Counted from the stretch's first letter, positions 11,366-24,005 are shown. The stretch is DNA of 64,000 nt from Aedes albopictus (GCF_035046485.1 NC_085137.1:443490334-443554333), one strand, 5' to 3'. Notes: generated by a model not told the origin, from the sequence alone. Numbers and translations: made by a program.

Positions 11366-11380
11366 AACCCGAATCAGCAT

Positions 11381-12183
11381 AACCCAATTAGGATTAGTAT
11401 TCCTTGACGAAACAAGTTATGAACACAGAAACAAAGACTGTAAACTAATAAGCTAAAAAAACATTATTCCAGGATTAACTGAAGTACCCAAGCCAATAAA
11501 TGAAACCTCGTCATCCTGGGATAAAAGATGTTATCCATCTGGAAAACAAGCAAACTTTATGTTTTGTGCTACTGTTGTATGTTGTTATTTGTGATGTGCT
11601 CTTTCCTTGTACATTTGTAGTGTTGTTCTTTTCAATTAATTAGTTTTCTTTTTTTGTAACAAGGCGCTCAACGTGAGGCTCAAACATTTGTAGGGTTCCA
11701 TGTTGTATTTTTTTTTTGTTACGTGGCGCCAACGTGAGGCCGAATCAAAAATAAAATAAAATATTTGTAAGGTTCTACATGTTGTGATATGAGGATACAG
11801 TGAAATAAATAAATTTTCTTTTATTTTTGTAACAACATCACTCGTAGGTATTGTTCATTCTGCCGGCTATCTACTTAACCATCCCGTAGTGTAGGTCAAC
11901 AGTGATATTGCAGACGTGTTGATGGCCGTTTTGATCATTGTATGGCAAATGCCTCCAATTTGCATGAATTCGTAGTAATTCTACGCAACACTTTTTATCA
12001 AATTCCAAATCTCTTTTCGGTCCAATAAAGCGGATACAGTTAACATTCTTGGCCCCTGGAGAAGATATATTTGTTTACATAAGGAAATGCTCCTCTATGA
12101 AAACAACAAATAACATAAAATGCTCTTCCCTGCTGCTACTTCAGAAGTTTAGAGAGAAGGGTGATAAACTTCAGATTGTCTCA
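11381..12183. other. Unassigned DNA with two LTR-primer-site-like motifs
   Basis: Two similar stretches, about 11653-11710 and 11712-11790, share a T run, gtaac/gttac, a primer-binding-site-like ggcgc-caacgtgagg, and atttgtagggttc/atttgtaaggttc. They resemble a tandemly duplicated remnant of an LTR retroelement leader. No LTR pair or ORF is visible. Confidence 0.3.
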
Positions 12184-12191
12184 TTCTGAAC

Positions 12192-12666
12192 CAGTGATGG
12201 AAAACAGTGAGGAATGCAGCTGAGCAGACACAAACGCAAAGCTATCCTACTCGTGAACAACAGAAGCCAGAATATATTCGAACTTCCTTCACTCGCGAGC
12301 TAACGAAGCTGGTCGCACTCGTGATTGATTCGCGAAGCAGCTCTGAACATTTTTCAATTTAGTGAAAAAACGAATTTACACGGCCGACTGATTTACTTTT
12401 CAGGAACAATAAAGCACAAAACACTACTATCTGATGGATAATTACTTGTTTTGCTCTTAAAATTGCACTAAAATGCAATTCCCGCATCTCCACGTGTTCT
12501 TCGCGAATAAAAACTCATGAGTGTTTTTGTTTTTGTTTTACTTCATACTCGTGAAGCAAGCGGGTGCGAATAAACTCACACACGGCTTACCCTCGGCACC
12601 GTGAGTAAACCGTTTGTTGGTTTTACACTCGCAAGTTGATTCACGATGAGAGTGTTTCCATCTCTG
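12192..12666. mobile_element. hAT-type MITE, 475 bp
   Basis: The ends are cagtgatggaaaaca and, reading inward from the right, cagagatggaaacac. They are flanked by the perfect 8-bp TSD ttctgaac at 12184-12191 and 12667-12674. The CA-G-G-TGG terminus and 8-bp TSD are typical of hAT. No transposase is present. Its right TSD overlaps the target of LINE copy B. Confidence 0.88.
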
Positions 12667-14697
12667 TTCTGAACTCCGTCCGGATACTTACCTTACCGGT
12701 CAGGCTAAGGCCGGGGTGGCCTCTGCTGTACATAGTAGCCGCCTCCATTCCACTCGGTCCATGGCTGTTTGTCTCCAGTTCCGCACTCTGCGTAGGGTCC
12801 GCAGATCGTCCTCCACTTGGTCGACCCACCTAGCTCGCTGCGCTCCACGTCTTCTTGTACCGGTCGGATGACTCTCGAGAACCATTTTAGTCGGGTTGCT
12901 ATCCGACATCCTGATGACGTGACCCGCCCACCGTAGCCTCCCGATTTTCGCGGTATGGACGATGGTTGGTTCTCTCAGCAGCTGATGCAGCTCGTGGTTC
13001 ATTCGCCTTCTCCAAGTCCCGTCTTCCATCTGCACTCCGCCGTAGATGGTACGCAACACCTTCCGTTCGAAAACTCCAAGGGCGCGTTGGTCCTCTGCAC
13101 GTAGGGTCCATGTTTCGTGCCCATAGAGGACGACCGGTCTAATCAACGTTTTGTAGATGGATAACTTCGTGTTACGGCGAACCTTATTCGATCGTAGAGT
13201 TCTGCGGAGTCCAAAGTAGGCACGATTTCCTGCCACAATGCGCCTCTGAATTTCTCTGCTGGTGTCGTTGTCGTCGGTCACCAGTGAGCCCAAGTACACG
13301 AATTCTTCAACCGCCTCGATTTCATCACCGTCGATATGAATTCGGGGTGGCGGGCGCGGTGATTCCTCCCTGGAGCCCTTTGCCATCATGTACTTTGTTT
13401 TCGACACATTAATGACTAATCCGATTCGCCTGGCTTCACTCTTTAGTCGGATGTACGTTTCCGCCATCGTCTCAAATTTACGAGCAATAATATCAATATC
13501 ATCAGCGAAACCAAGCAGCTGAACGGACTTCGTGAAAATCGTCCCACTCGTGTTTATCCCCGCTCTTCTTATTACACCCTCCAAAGCAATGTTGAACAGC
13601 AAGCACGAAAGACCATCACCTTGCCGTAACCCTCTGCGAGATTCGAAGGGACTCGAGAGTGTCCCTGATACTCGAACTACGCACATCACTCGATCCATCG
13701 TCGCCTTGATCAACCGTATCAGTTTATCCGGGAATCCGTATTCGTGCATAATCTGCCATAGCTGTTCTCGATCGATTGTATCATACGCCGATTTGAAATC
13801 GATGAACAAGTGATGTGTGGGCACGTTGTATTCGCGGCATTTCTGCAACACCTGGCGGATGGCGAACATCTGGTCCGTTGTAGCGCGTTCACCCATAAAT
13901 CCAGCCTGATATTGCCCCACGAACTCTCTTGCAATCGGTGATAGACGGCGGCATAAAATTTGAGAGAGTATCTTGTAGGCAGCGCTCAGTAGTGTGATCG
14001 CGCGGTAGTTCCCGCAATCCAACTTGTCGCCCTTTTTGTAGATGGGACACACGATACCTTCCATCCATTCCTCCGGTAATACTTCCTCCTCCCAAATCTT
14101 GGTAATGACCCAGTGTAGTGCTCTCACCAGTGCTTCTCCACCGTATTTTAGAAGCTCGCTTGGTAGTTGATCTGCCCCAGCGGCTTTGTTGTTTTTCAAC
14201 CGGCCAACCTCCTCCTCAATCTCTTGAAGGTCAGGGGCCGGAAGTCTTTCGTCCTGCGCACATACTCCTAGATCTGTTACCACACCACCTTCGGTACTTG
14301 CATCGTCGCCATTGAGGTGCTCATCGTAATGCTGCCGCCACCTCTCGACCACCTCACGCTCGCTCGTGAGAATATTCCCGTGATTATCTCGGCACATGTC
14401 GGCTTGTGGCACAAAGCCTCTGCGCGAGCGGTTCAGCTTCTCGTAGAACTTTCGTGTGTCCTTAGCGCGGTACAGCTCTTCCATCGCTTCGCGATCTCGT
14501 TCTTCCTGCTGGCGCTTCTTCATCCGGAAGACTGAGTTCTGCCTGTTCCGCGCCTGTTTGTAACGTGCCTCATTCGCTCTCGTACGGTGTTGCAGCATTC
14601 TCGCCCATGCTGCATTCTTCTCGTTTTTCAACTGTTCACATTCGCCGTCGTACCAGTCGTTTCTGTGATTCGGAGTCGCGAAGCCTAGTGCTGTAGC

Positions 14698-15934
14698 CAG
14701 GGCCGGATTTACAAATGTGGTGGCCCGGGGCCACAGTGTTGTGGGGGCCCTCTTTTTAGAGGATATTTTATTTTTATTGTAGAAAATATGGAAAATTCTT
14801 CCAAAAATTAGGGTTCTTAGGGTTCTCGAACGATCGCGCTGTTGTATTTTGTACAACACGTTGAAAAAATCTCGCTTTTTGTACTCAGCATTAGCGTGGT
14901 GCTGACGCAGGTAGTCAACCGCGCGAGTTACGGAAGTCCAAAGAATTTTTGGCCTCGTTTTTGGCAGGACCCGTTATTTTGATAAATATTTTTCTAACTG
15001 CCCCCTCAAAATACAATTTTCAAAGGGGGGGAGGGGGGGGGGTTGCAAAAAGTCAAAATCAAATTTGTATCTGTCTTAATCTAGCTTAATAAGTGTAACT
15101 AGAAAAAAGGCATCCACTATGAACTAAGCATAACAGAGATCCAGATATGAAAATCTAGTCTAAAGACGATTGTGAAAGAAATTTTATCAAGTAAATAACG
15201 TCTAAATCCAACCTAAAAGTCTTACTTGTTCCTTCAAACCCAAGTAACACACATGTTATATAAAAGCTACGACAGCGCAAGTTTTGGTTGTATAGAAGTT
15301 TAATTTACGTTATTTCAACACAATGTTAGAATTACGTAAAATAAACTTCTATACAACCAAAACTTGCGCTGTCGTAACTTTATTATAACATGTGTGTTGC
15401 TTGGGAAGAAATATTTCAACAATTCTGGGGTTCCATTTTAATAATTTATAAGTTTGGTAAGCGAAATCAAACTCTACAATCTTGCAAATCTTCAAAGAGC
15501 TATGCAGGAAATTTTTAAAAATAACTTCAACAATTTTCGACAGAAATAAACACGAATTTTCAACAGAAACTTTTCGACTCTCTATTCCATAGCGTTAAAG
15601 ATTTCATCTAGAATTCGGGTGAAGATTTTCTCATGTATTTCCGTTAAAATAACTTGGGCAATTCACAAGAGTGATCAATTGACCTTAAATATCTTAGCAA
15701 CTTTCTGGAAAAATTTGATATTTTATTAAAAGGCTGATATCTGCTTCTTTCTAATTTGATGCACAATATTTCATACACATCTTGAGAGTAGAAGTACTTG
15801 TGATAAAAATTGAATCAAGATGTTTCTAGCACTACTTTTTTCGGTTCCCATTTGAAGTAACATTTTGTGGGGGCCCCTGAAATGTGGGGGCCCGGGGCCA
15901 TGGCCCCCCTGGCCCCCCCTTAAATCCGGCCTTG
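14698..15934. mobile_element. Non-autonomous hAT element, 1.24 kb
   Basis: The left end is cagggccggattta. The right end, read inward, is caaggccggattta, followed on both sides by GC-rich ggcccgggg-type subterminal sequence. The perfect 8-bp TSD gctgtagc is at 14690-14697 and 15935-15942. The internal sequence is AT-rich with no transposase ORF. It contains G runs near 15026-15042 and a foldback element at 15239-15405. It interrupts LINE copy B between codons that are adjacent in the parent frame. Confidence 0.93.
15239..15405. mobile_element. Foldback MITE, 167 bp, CCCA ends
   Basis: This is a near-perfect hairpin. The left arm begins cccaagtaacacacatgtta and the right arm ends taacatgtgtgttgcttggg, with arms of about 70 bp. 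It is flanked by AA on both sides, suggesting a 2-bp TSD. It lies within the hAT element, a third level of nesting. It shares its termini with elements at 30811, 35318 and 39975. Confidence 0.8.
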
Positions 15935-16269
15935 GCTGTAGCCGAGGTTCTACCTATGGCGGATCGGATGTCCCTCCAGCCATCTTCAAGTGTAGCTGCG
16001 CCAAGCTGCTCTTCCGTTGGTAGGGCCACTGCTAACTGCTGCGCGTAGTCTTGAGCCACTTCTACGTTACGAAGTTGCTCGATGTTGAGCCGCGGCGTTC
16101 GACTTCGACGCGTGGTGATAACTGTCGAAAGTTTTGAGCGCATGCATACAGCGACTAAGTAGTGATCCGAATCTATATTCGCACTGCGGTATGTGCGGAC
16201 GTTGGTTATATCCGAGAAGAATTTACCGTCGATTAGAACGTGGTCGATTTGGTTGAACTCCGTCCGGAT

Positions 16270-16680
16270 GCTGTTGCTGAATATCGTCACGAACTTTAAC
16301 AGTTGATAATCTTCAGTGTGGTACTGATTCCACAAACACGTTCAGAATGTTCATAAATAAGGTATGGATAATTCTTATACTCTTTCTTCCACTTTTCAAT
16401 CGATAATCGAAGGTGCATTGGTTGTGTGCTCTGCTGGAAGAGTTCATGGTTGAGCAGGACCACTGCGCCTGCGGTTCTAGGTAATAGCTCTCACCATTCT
16501 GATTGGCGTAGCAAGGATTTTTTTTTCTGGAGGTGGCCCAGGGGGGGCCTGACTTGTAATGACTTTTAAGCGGGATGGGCGCCCGATATGTGAATGTGCA
16601 AATCGGCATTGCAGTTCTGAGGAATCAAAATGACTGTTTTAGATTTTTTCAAAGTTTCGTAAACTATATGAGTATCAATA
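16270..16680. other. Unassigned pre-insertion flank
   Basis: This is the right flank of LINE copy B. It holds a short open frame on the minus strand that I do not recognise. The 15-nt stretch gtgtggtactgattc is also found near 21393, beyond the neighbouring array. Confidence 0.3.
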
Positions 16681-19600
16681 ATTCCTCCAGGATTTTTTTC
16701 CATAGCTTGTTGCAGCGATTCCATCATGGATTCCTCAAGAGATTCCTTCAAGAATTCACCCAAACATATTTTCGAGGATTTGTCCTGGGATATCTTTAGT
16801 GGTTTCTCCTCTTTGAGGTTTCCTTCAGGAATTTCTCCATGGATCCTTCAAGGTGTTTCTTCAGAGATATCTACAGGGTCCATGTATTCCTTCCAGAATT
16901 CCGCTAGAGTCTGCTCAAATAATAAATCCATCAATGATTCAAAGAATTTTTGCAGGATATTTTTTTAATTCTTTCAGAAAATTATACTAGCGATTATTTA
17001 AAAATAATCCAGGAGTTGCTGAAAACATTTGTACAAAAAATTCTTTAGGGGTCCATACAAGTATTCCTTTAATAAATCGTACAGAAATTACTACAGACAC
17101 GGATTTCTTCAGATTTTTTTTTCAGGGATTCCGATAAAAATGCTTCCAGGAAATCGCTAAGAAAGCTTTCCTGAGATTCCCTAAGAAATTCCTCATGGGG
17201 TTTCTTCAGAAATTTCTCCAACATTTCCTGCAGGGAATCACCCGCGAATTCTTTCTATAATTCTTTCAAGAACAACTTCCCGGATTATTTTTAAAATGCC
17301 TGCAAGAACTTTTCTTGGATTTCTTCAGAAACTCCTCCAGGAATTAATCCATAGGATTTCAGGATTTCCTCAGGAATTTCAGTACTTTCTTCAGTACTGA
17401 GATTTCCTCAGAAACTCCTTCTGGAATTCCCTCAGAAATTGAACTTTGTATTTCTTCTGGAATTCTTCCTGGGATTCCTCAGGGAATTCCACAAGGGGAC
17501 TCCTCCGGGGACTGCTCAAGGGATTTCTCCAAATATTCCTCTAGGAATTCTTCCAGGATTCCTCTGAGAATTCCTGCATGGATTCCTCTAAAAATTTATA
17601 CAGGGATTTGTCCAGGAATTCCTGTAGAGATTCCTCTAGGGATTCCTCCAGGAATTCCACCAGGGATTCCTCCTGCAATTGTTCCAGTGAGTCTTAAAGG
17701 AAATTCTCCAGGAATTCCTCCAGGTATTGCTTATGGAATTTAGGCAGTGAGTCCTCCAGGAACCCCTATAAAAATTTGTTAAGGAATTTCTCTAGAGATT
17801 CCTTCAGATATTCCTACAGGCATGTCTCCAGGCATTCCTCCAGAAGTTCCTCCAAGGATTTCTGTAGGGATTCCTACAGAATTATCCCAGGAATTCCTTC
17901 AGAAATAATTATCGCAGTTCCTCTAGGAATTTCTCCTGGAAATCCTCCAGGGATTCCTTAAGACACTTCTCCAGGAATTTATCACAGAGTAAGTCCAGAA
18001 ATTACTGTAAGATTTCCTCCAGGGATTCCTGCATAAATTCCTACTGAAATTCCTCCACAAATTTCTTCAGGGATTTCTTCAAGAATTATTCCAGGTATTC
18101 CTCCAGGCATTCCTTTAGGATTTCATCCAAGCATTTCTCCGGAATTCCACCAAGAATTTCTCCAGGAATCACCTCGGGTAAATTCAGAAATTTCTTCAGG
18201 AAATTTTCCAGGGATTCATAAGGAAATTTTACCAGGAATTTCTCTTCCAGGGATCTAGAGATTCCGCCAGAAATTTTTTCATGGGTCCTCAAAAAATTGC
18301 CCCAGGAATACACCAGGAATTCTTCAGAGATTCCTCTGAGGATTCTTCCAGGAATTCTCCCAAGGATAGTTCCACGGAATTGCTCCAAGAATTCCTCTAG
18401 GGATTTCTCCAGGAATTCCTCCTAAGATTCCGCCATGATTTTGTCCAGAAGTTCCTCCAGGAATTCCTCCTGGGTTTCCGACAGAAATCTGTCCAGAAGT
18501 TGCTCCAGGCATTCCTTCTGAGGTTTCTCCAAAAATTGCTTAAGAGATTCCACCAGGGTTTATTTTTCCAAGAATTCCCACAGGAATTTTTCAAGAATTT
18601 CTCTAGAAATTTCTCTGAAGATTCCTCCAGGAACTCATCAAAAGGTTTCTTCAGCATTACCCCAGGAATTCCTTTAACAATTCCTCCAGAAATTGATCCT
18701 GGAGTTCCTCCTGGAATTTCTACAGAAATTACTATCGTAATTTAATTTTTTTCAGAAATTCCCTCAGAAATTCCCTCAGAAATTCCCTCAGAAATTCCTC
18801 CCGGATTCCAGGAATTACTTCAAGAATTCCTCCAGGGATTCCTGCATGAACTCCTCCTGAGATTCCTCTAGGAATTCCTTCAAAGATTTCTTCAGGAATC
18901 CTCCGGGGATTCCTTCAGGAATTACCCCATAAATTTCTCCTGGAATTTATCCTGGAATTGTTTCAGATATTCTTCAAGGCATTTCTCGAGGAACTTCTCC
19001 AGAAATTGATTGAATGATTGATTTATCTTTATTAAAGAGACTTTCAGCCCTTGGCTCCAGAAATTCCACCAACAATTCCTTCAGGAATTACCCCATGTAT
19101 TTCTTCAGGAATTCATCCAGGAATTTCTTCAGGAATTGGTCCAGGAATTCCTCTGCTTTTTTCAGAAATTCCTACAGCAATTCATCCAGGAATTTATGCA
19201 GGAAATCCTCCAAGGATTCCATCAGAAATTATTTGAGGAATTTCTGCAGGAATTCCTCCACGATTTTTTCTAGGGATTCCTCCGGAAATTTTTCCAGGGA
19301 TTCCACCAGGAATTTATCCAAGAATTTCTCCCAAAGGGATTCCTAAAGAAATTATTACACAGATGTTTCTCCAATGATTCCTCTAGGGATTTCTCCAGGA
19401 ATTCTTCCTAGGTTTCCGACAGGAATTCCCAGAAGTTTCTCCAGGCATTTCTCCTGAGGATTCTCTGGAAATTGCTCCAGAGATTCCTCTAGGGATTTTT
19501 TTAAGATCCAGGGATGTATCCAGGAATTTTTCCTGGGTTTCCGACAGGAATTTGTCCAGAAGTTCCTTCAGACATTTCTTCTGAGGTTCCTCCAAAAAAA

Positions 19601-20365
19601 ATCTTCGGGGATTTTTTCCAAGAATTCCCAAAGGGATTTTTCCAAGAATTTCTGTAGAAATATATCTAAGGATTCCTTCTGGAATTTCCCAAAAGGGTTC
19701 TTCTGAAATTTCTCCAGAGAGCCCTCCAAGAATTCCTCTAGGGATTCATCCAGGAATTCATCCAGGGATTACTTCAGGATATCTTCCAGGGTTTGCTCCA
19801 GCAATTCATACAGGAATTTCTCCAGGGAGTCCAAAAGAAATTTCTCCTGGAATTCTTTCAGGGATTCTTCCAGGGATTCTTCCAGGGATTCTTCCAGATA
19901 TTCCTGCATAAATTGCTCCAGGAATTTCTTTGGGAATTCCTCCACGGATTAATCCAGGAATTCTTCCAGGGATGTTTATAGGAATTCATCCGGGAATTCT
20001 TCCAGGGATTGCTATAGGGATTCATCAAGGGATTGCTCCGAGAATTTTTTAGAGGTCCCTCCCAGAATTGCTCTAAAGGTTTCATCAGGAATTTATCTAG
20101 GAATTTATCCAGGGATTGTCCAAGGCATTCGTCCAGGAATTTCTCCAAGGATGCCTCCAAGAAATCCCCCACTTATTCCTTCAGAAATTCATCCAGGAAT
20201 TTCTCCAGGGTTTCCAGCAGAGATTTCTCCAGATGATTCTCTAGGATTTCGCCCAGAGATTCATCTAGGAAATGCTTCAGGGATTTCTAAAAAAAATTCT
20301 CTTGGGATTCCTCCAGTAATTCGTCTAGAAATTCCTCAAAGGAAATCCAGAAATTTCTCTAGTAA
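16680..20365 (+). repeat. Class I 12-bp minisatellite, 3.7 kb array
   Basis: Long run of degenerate 12-bp units; in 17500-18000 the units can be cut cleanly as gattcctctagg, gattcctccagg, aattccaccagg and so on. The orientation is constant. A few units are indels away from register. Open frames across it on both strands translate to short repeating peptides (for example RNSSRDSS) and are not genes. Confidence 0.9.
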
Positions 20366-20367
20366 TA

Positions 20368-20720
20368 GGACAGATCGGTGAAGTACTAGATTTGTAGTAA
20401 TGAGCTGAATTTTAGTATGGTGAGAAGGTCAATTATCCGTTCAGCAATGAAATGGTACAAAAAGCGTGGGTATTATGATTCCTTGCCTAATTTGATGCTG
20501 TTTGAGCAAAACTTTGGGCAACAGTGTTGTTGTTTTCTCCATTTCTTGCAACATAAACAACATAGTTATCTGAAATTTTGCTCAAACAGCATCAAATTAG
20601 GCAAGGAATCATAATACCCACGCTTGTTGTACCATTTCATTGCAGAAACGGAGAATTGACCTTCTCACCTTACTAAAATTCAGCTCATTACTACAAATCT
20701 AGCACTGCCCGAACGTGTCC
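20368..20720. mobile_element. Foldback MITE, 353 bp
   Basis: Long inverted arms of about 150 bp: the left half containing agatttgtagtaatgagctg and tgcctaatttgatgctgttt is mirrored at 20561-20706. The weak terminal match ggaca...tgtcc sets the limits. It sits inside the class I array. I see no convincing TSD. Confidence 0.8.
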
Positions 20721-21300
20721 CATTCTTACAGGGATTCGTGATGCGGTTTATAAGGATTCTTCCAAGAATTCATCCAAAGATTCCTCGAGGCATACTCTCA
20801 GAAATTCCTCTAGGAATTCCTACAGTATGTACTCCAGACATACCAACAGGAATTCCTCTAGGCATTTTTCCAAGAATTCCTTCAGGGATTACTCCGGGAA
20901 TTCCTGTAGTGATTCCTTCAGAAATGCCTGTCGGGATCTTTTCATAAATTTATTCAGGGGTTCGTTCAAAAATATCAATAACCCGTCAATCATCTTTTCC
21001 AGGGAATCACTCAAGATTTTTTTACAGGATTCCCTGAAGTGTTTTTGAATTACTTGAAGGATTTCTAGAGGAATTGCTCCAGCGATTTGTATTGGAATTC
21101 TTTAATATAATTTTAGAGGGATACAGTAGCAAGGAAATTTTCCAAGAAGTCATACAGGTATTCTTTCAATTTATCTCCGAAAAATCTTTAAGGAGTTCAT
21201 CAACAGATTTATTCAGGAATCCATCCATGAATTTCTTGAAGAATACTCCCTGCAGTTCCTGCACAGTAGTTTCCTCATAAAGTCGTGCTGCGATTCTTTC
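20721..21300 (+). repeat. Class I 12-bp minisatellite, continuation
   Basis: Same unit as 16680-20365, interrupted only by the foldback element, and more degenerate toward 21200. Confidence 0.75.
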
Positions 21301-23454
21301 GGAAAATATCCTGTGATTCTTACACAGTCAGTCTGGCCCCAGGCCCCCCTCTAGCTTGAGTAAGGAGAAACTGCACATTGAGAATGTTCGAGTGTGGTAC
21401 TGATTCGTACCTACGCTTTCTGGACCTAATCTCTGCAGCATTGCGCGGCTTTGCAACACTTGTTGTTTTTTTTACAGACGTTGCAATAATCTTGAACCGT
21501 GCATGTACGTCCTGAGTTTTTTATACCAAACATTTCCACGAAATCTGAAATTGTACTCGAATCCCATCTGGCAATTAAAATGGCACATACATTTAAATCA
21601 CCCAAGTTTTTCACCCAACATTCCCAACATCTGGTTTCGTAAACTAGATTTCTTCAATCGCCTAAAAATGTCAGGCCACCATAATCGTTTTCTGCACGCC
21701 TCGAAACAGATGTATGTACGAAAACACAAAACACATTCACGAGAGGGCGTAATTTTTGCGATTACGATAGCCCCCCGCCCGGAGCCGCGCACAAGGGCAT
21801 TACATAAGTCCCGGAGTCGCCGCCGCCGCCGTTTTGAAGCATAAACATAACTACATAACGGCGGCGCTCCATCACCGAACCGACCGGCACACGCTGCTGC
21901 CATCGCATCGCCGCCGTATCTCCCGAAATCTCAATCCGCGTACAAGTTTGTACGAGACTCAATTTGGGGCGAGCGAATGTGTGCATCAAGCTCAAAAAAC
22001 AAACGAATTAATTATCGAGTGAGTGAGCTAGCAGTTACGCGGACGACGCTACTTATACAAACCTACCTAGCTATGCTGCGTCGAGTGGGTGTACAATGCG
22101 CGGGGGAACTTTGAGAGGCATAGATGCATAACTCTAAAAACTGCTCCCCTTACCACCCACATCGATGGGCGGAAAATGGGTGATGATGCTGTAAAACGAT
22201 TACAAACAGTCAGTGCAACAACGGCGGCCTCTGCTTCGGGGTTACATGTCTCTTGATTATTCAAAAGCCGACAACAAAAAAGAGCAACGAGAGATGTTTA
22301 GCTGCGCGAGCGGCACTCCGAGAGCTGCGAGTGAATGTTGTGTAACATTCGTTGAGCAACTCAGGGAGAATGTTGCAGAGTTCGCGGTTGTTTCGTCGTG
22401 GCACTCAGATGCTCCCGTTCATCGTTCATCGTTCATCGTTGGAGCGCGAGCGGTGAGTGCGCATGCATTGTTCGCGAGTGGTGTGAGAGTGTTTGAGCAA
22501 AAGAGAACAGCAGAACTCTCGCTCAATCAATGTTATTTGCAATAATCGCGATCATCGTATCGCGGAGAGTCATGAACACATGAACGAAGCGAGAATCAAA
22601 GAGAACTGAGTTTCGGATAAGAAGTGTTTGTGCGATAGTCTGCAAGCGTTGCGTTGCGATAGTCACTAGTTCATTATCTGTAAACAACGAAATTTGGGGC
22701 AGCACGCTTTTTGTGAGCAGGGAATATTTATATTTACCTGGCAAAATGCATTACGTCACGCAAGCTTGTTTGATAAGCATATTTTTTGCGTACGCTGGCT
22801 GTTATATCGCTGAGTTATAAATTTGATAAAACGGTAGGCTTCTTTTGGAAGCTATTTAGAATGAGCAGCGACAATTTCTAGCTTACGTAAACATAAAGCT
22901 AAACGTAATGGCCATGACATGCCATAACGATGTTACAGGGATGGAAGTAATATTAGGTATGCCGATGGGTAGAATAATACTTATGACGGATTGTTGTCGT
23001 AACTGTGATTCATACTTATATACCTTAGAATCAATACTTGATATTCCAGTACTTCATTGAGTCTCTACGTTCCCAGCGAAACTGGAGCTCTATGACTTTT
23101 TGCATTAAAATTGACATTGCTAGCTTAACTTTTCAAAGAACGTATCTAATATTGAGGGATTCTTGCCTCTGCCATTCTCTTTCAATTATTACTAAGTGAG
23201 AAGAGTACATTAACTTTTTCAAAATAGTTTTAATTACAATGCTCTTGGCTAGTGATTCATGAAAAGAACAACATAAAGCTCTCTTTGTCATATGGATATG
23301 TATTTTATATCAATCGAAACTTGTTTACGAAGCATACGTTTGAGATGCTATCATGTCACAATAAAAATTACAGCTTGGAGCATTAGTTACGGAGAATGAT
23401 ATGTAAAAGTGAACAACTTTACTTAAAAATTGAACAAAAATCGTTTTTAAATAA
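21301..23454. other. Non-repetitive DNA with a GC-rich core
   Basis: About 21760-22560 is GC-rich, with a CCG run near 21821 and three tandem CGTTCAT heptamers near 22415-22440. Short open frames on both strands are unrecognised. The composition could fit a promoter or 5' UTR of a host gene, but I see no TATA-initiator pair, splice structure or coding exon that I could defend. Confidence 0.3.
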
Positions 23455-24005
23455 CTTGCCCCATGAAACCCCCTGGGACCTCTGGAAATGCCCCTGAAAT
23501 TTCCTAGAATACCTCTAAGACCCATGGAACTCCCCTGAAACCTCCTAAGGCTCCCTGAAGCACCCCTGAGACCCCATGAAACTCCTCTGAGCCCTCCTCT
23601 TCGTAAACCTCCAGGTAACCCATGAAACGCCCTGGAACCCCCGTAAAAGCCTCATGAAAAGCCCCTGAGACCCCTGGAAGCGCCACTGATACTCCCTGAA
23701 ATACCCTGAAACGCCCTTAGGACCTCCAACCATCCCCCTGAAACACCATTGAATTCCCAGAAACCTCCAGAAACCCCTTGAAAGTCCCTGGGACCACTTG
23801 AGACGCCCATATGACCTCCTGGTACTCTCTGAGAACCCCTGAAACGCCTCTGTGACGCCCTAATAGATTTTTAAGGAGCCTGAAACGTTCCTGAGACTCC
23901 CTGGAGCCACCAGAGACCTCCAGAGATGCCACTGAGGTATTCTTTAACGCTCATGGGAACTTTCAGGAATTTCCAACTTAAAATTTCCAGGGACTCCAGG
24001 TACTC
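23455..24005. repeat. Class III minisatellite
   Basis: Irregular cccctgaaac / ccctgagac / cctggtac units, same orientation as 1-112. Confidence 0.8.

Larger units (their letters stand above)
12686..16253 (-). pseudogene. RTE-like LINE copy B, near-intact ORF split by a hAT element
   Basis: The minus strand encodes the end of the endonuclease (QIDHVLIDGKFFSD, SDHYLVAV; 15943-16253). After the hAT insertion, one open frame runs from 14697 down to the stop at 12700. It contains a linker, RT motifs FIDFKSAYDTI, LRQGDGLSCLLFNI and GFADDIDII (near 13493-13513), and the C-terminal domain with YGHETWT, WRRRMNHELHQL and RRGAQRARW. The frame matches across the hAT element once one 8-bp duplication is discounted. 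The copy lacks the N-terminal endonuclease half, so it cannot be autonomous. A perfect 16-bp TSD, tgaactccgtccggat, lies at 12670-12685 and 16254-16269. The 3' end in sense is a short ggtaaggtaagt tail. Copy A is a more decayed relative. Confidence 0.93.

Noticed and set aside
14698..14859. Extension of the LINE ORF to a start at 14859
   Set aside because: Codons beyond 14697 lie in the hAT element. The true continuation of the LINE frame is at 15943-16253.
16680..20365. CRISPR or protein-repeat gene in the 12-bp array
   Set aside because: Units are contiguous, degenerate and without spacers. Frames on both strands are open in short pieces only, with frequent stops.
21393..21410. Shared gtgtggtactgattc near 16316 and 21393 as a long TSD of the array
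   Set aside because: The match is only 15 nt and its flanks differ. The two positions do not sit exactly at the array borders.
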